From NCBI GenBank assembly GCA_019422905.1, contig JAHZCM010000022.1, forward strand, positions 1 through 7,003: 7,003 nt of DNA, given 5' to 3'. A program made the translations under genes and the position numbers. The stretch's first letter is position 1. Every line of letters begins with the position of its first letter. Shown here one piece after another: positions 6,264 to 7,003 of this stretch. The stretch comes from Oscillospiraceae bacterium (GTDB taxonomy: Bacteria > Bacillota > Clostridia > Oscillospirales > Acutalibacteraceae). The notes beneath the pieces were generated by a model. It was not told where the DNA came from and made no database searches. It was given only the letters and a program-made list of their open reading frames with translations.

Positions 6264-7003
6264 ATGGGCAGATGGAAGGGAAGAATTCCCGGTTTGATTA
6301 TTTCTTTGGTGATGGCGGTCATCGTGGCGGTATTTATTGTCGTACTGGCCCGGACGCAGCTTGTTCCCGGGAAAATACTGATTCTCGGCAGTATAGCCGT
6401 GGTGATGATTGCGGCGGCGGCAGCCCTGCTTGTCCGGAATACAGCGTATAAAGTGCAGTTTGTTTTCGGTGCGATTTTGGCGGTGCTGCTGGCGGCCGTG
6501 CTGGCTGTTGCCACGAATTACCTGCATGTGACGATGAATACCCTCAGCCGTATTTCGGCGACCCGCACGCAGTATACGCCGGTCGGCGTGTATGTGCGCA
6601 CGGAGGATTCCGCGCAGAATATCGGCGACGCCGCAGACTATGAGTTCGGCATTCTGGCGGCGCTGGACCGCGAGAATACAGACGATACGATCAGCCAGAT
6701 CAATACGACGCTCGGCAGGTCCGTGCAGACGGAGGAATACGCGGGCATCACGCAGCTGGTGGATGGCCTGCTGGCGGGCGACTGCGATGCGATCGTGCTG
6801 AACCTCGCCTACCTGGACGTGATCGCAGAGCTGGAGAATTATGCGGATATTGAATCGGAAATCCGCCAACTGGAGCTTCTGAGCGTCGAATCGGTCGTAG
6901 AGGAGCCGCAGCAGACTGTCGATACCGGAAGCGTGAATGTGCAGGAGGTCTATACGCTGTACATCAGCGGCAGCGATTCGCGCGAGGGTCTCCACACGGT
7001 TGG
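6264..7003 (+). CDS. LytR-CpsA-Psr (LCP) family envelope protein, 5' part (truncated by window end)
   Basis: An open frame of 246 codons runs off the right edge with no stop. The ATG at 6264 has a strong AAAGGAG site 8 bases upstream. Three hydrophobic helices are visible at about residues 8-29, 38-57 and 64-84, then a predicted extracytoplasmic region of about 140 residues starting near TPVGVYVRTED, with acidic helical stretches. At the window edge the sequence VYTLYISGSDSREG (228-241) matches the opening strand of the LCP catalytic domain, which in clostridial members continues with an Asp/Arg-rich active site. LCP enzymes transfer lipid-linked glycopolymers (teichoic acids, capsule) to peptidoglycan on the outer membrane face. 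The LCP call rests on this short C-terminal stretch plus the three-helix N-terminus that is common in clostridial LCP proteins; the catalytic arginines lie outside the window. Confidence 0.8.
   Translation, partial: MGRWKGRIPGLIISLVMAVIVAVFIVVLARTQLVPGKILILGSIAVVMIAAAAALLVRNTAYKVQFVFGAILAVLLAAVLAVATNYLHVTMNTLSRISATRTQYTPVGVYVRTEDSAQNIGDAADYEFGILAALDRENTDDTISQINTTLGRSVQTEEYAGITQLVDGLLAGDCDAIVLNLAYLDVIAELENYADIESEIRQLELLSVESVVEEPQQTVDTGSVNVQEVYTLYISGSDSREGLHTV

Noticed and set aside
6147..6995. Leftward open frame of 282 codons antisense to the LCP gene.
   Set aside because: It is His/Arg/Gln-rich and unstructured, whereas the plus strand encodes membrane helices, a strong RBS and the LCP opening motif.

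Overview
The window looks like chromosomal DNA from a Gram-positive anaerobe, most likely a fairly G+C-rich member of the Clostridia (Oscillospirales/Ruminococcaceae-like). The basis is lipoprotein signal peptides on secreted proteins, GGAGG-type ribosome binding sites, sigma-A-like promoters in short A/T-rich intergenic gaps, a LytR-CpsA-Psr-type envelope protein and a small siroheme/ferredoxin-type protein. The taxonomic placement is inference; there is no rRNA or other phylogenetic marker here. I see no mobile element, CRISPR array, tRNA or rRNA.

Layout. Positions 94-3852 are a leftward (minus-strand) four-gene cluster. In transcription order it holds a siroheme/[4Fe-4S] nitrite/sulfite-reductase-like protein, a lipoprotein substrate-binding protein, a FecCD/BtuC-type permease and a FecE/BtuD-type ATPase. 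The last three form a complete importer of the iron-siderophore/haem/cobalamin class. A good promoter sits just upstream of the siroheme gene (3887-3915), and no terminator is visible in the 42-base gap before the binding-protein gene, so all four may be one operon. Left of the cluster (23-51) is a near-consensus leftward promoter whose -35 lies inside a perfect 13-bp palindrome; it must drive a gene outside the window.

Positions 3965-5971 are a rightward unit, divergent from the first. It comprises a promoter, an SH3b-domain lipoprotein, two consecutive TrkA/KtrA-type RCK proteins (K+ channel or transporter regulatory subunits) separated by 19-base gaps, and a strong intrinsic terminator. 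No K+ pore protein (TrkH/KtrB) is in the window.

Positions 5972-6263 are an intergenic region with an orphan Shine-Dalgarno-like sequence, a perfect 8-bp hairpin and a sigma-A-like promoter. This leads into a right-truncated gene (6264 to the window end) with three membrane segments, an extracytoplasmic region and the start of a LytR-CpsA-Psr domain.

Taken together, most of this is recognisable housekeeping or accessory metabolism. The points worth a second look are the linkage of a siroheme-type redox protein to a tetrapyrrole/siderophore-class importer, and the pairing of a cell-surface SH3b lipoprotein with two RCK proteins, one of which has a degenerate nucleotide-binding motif.
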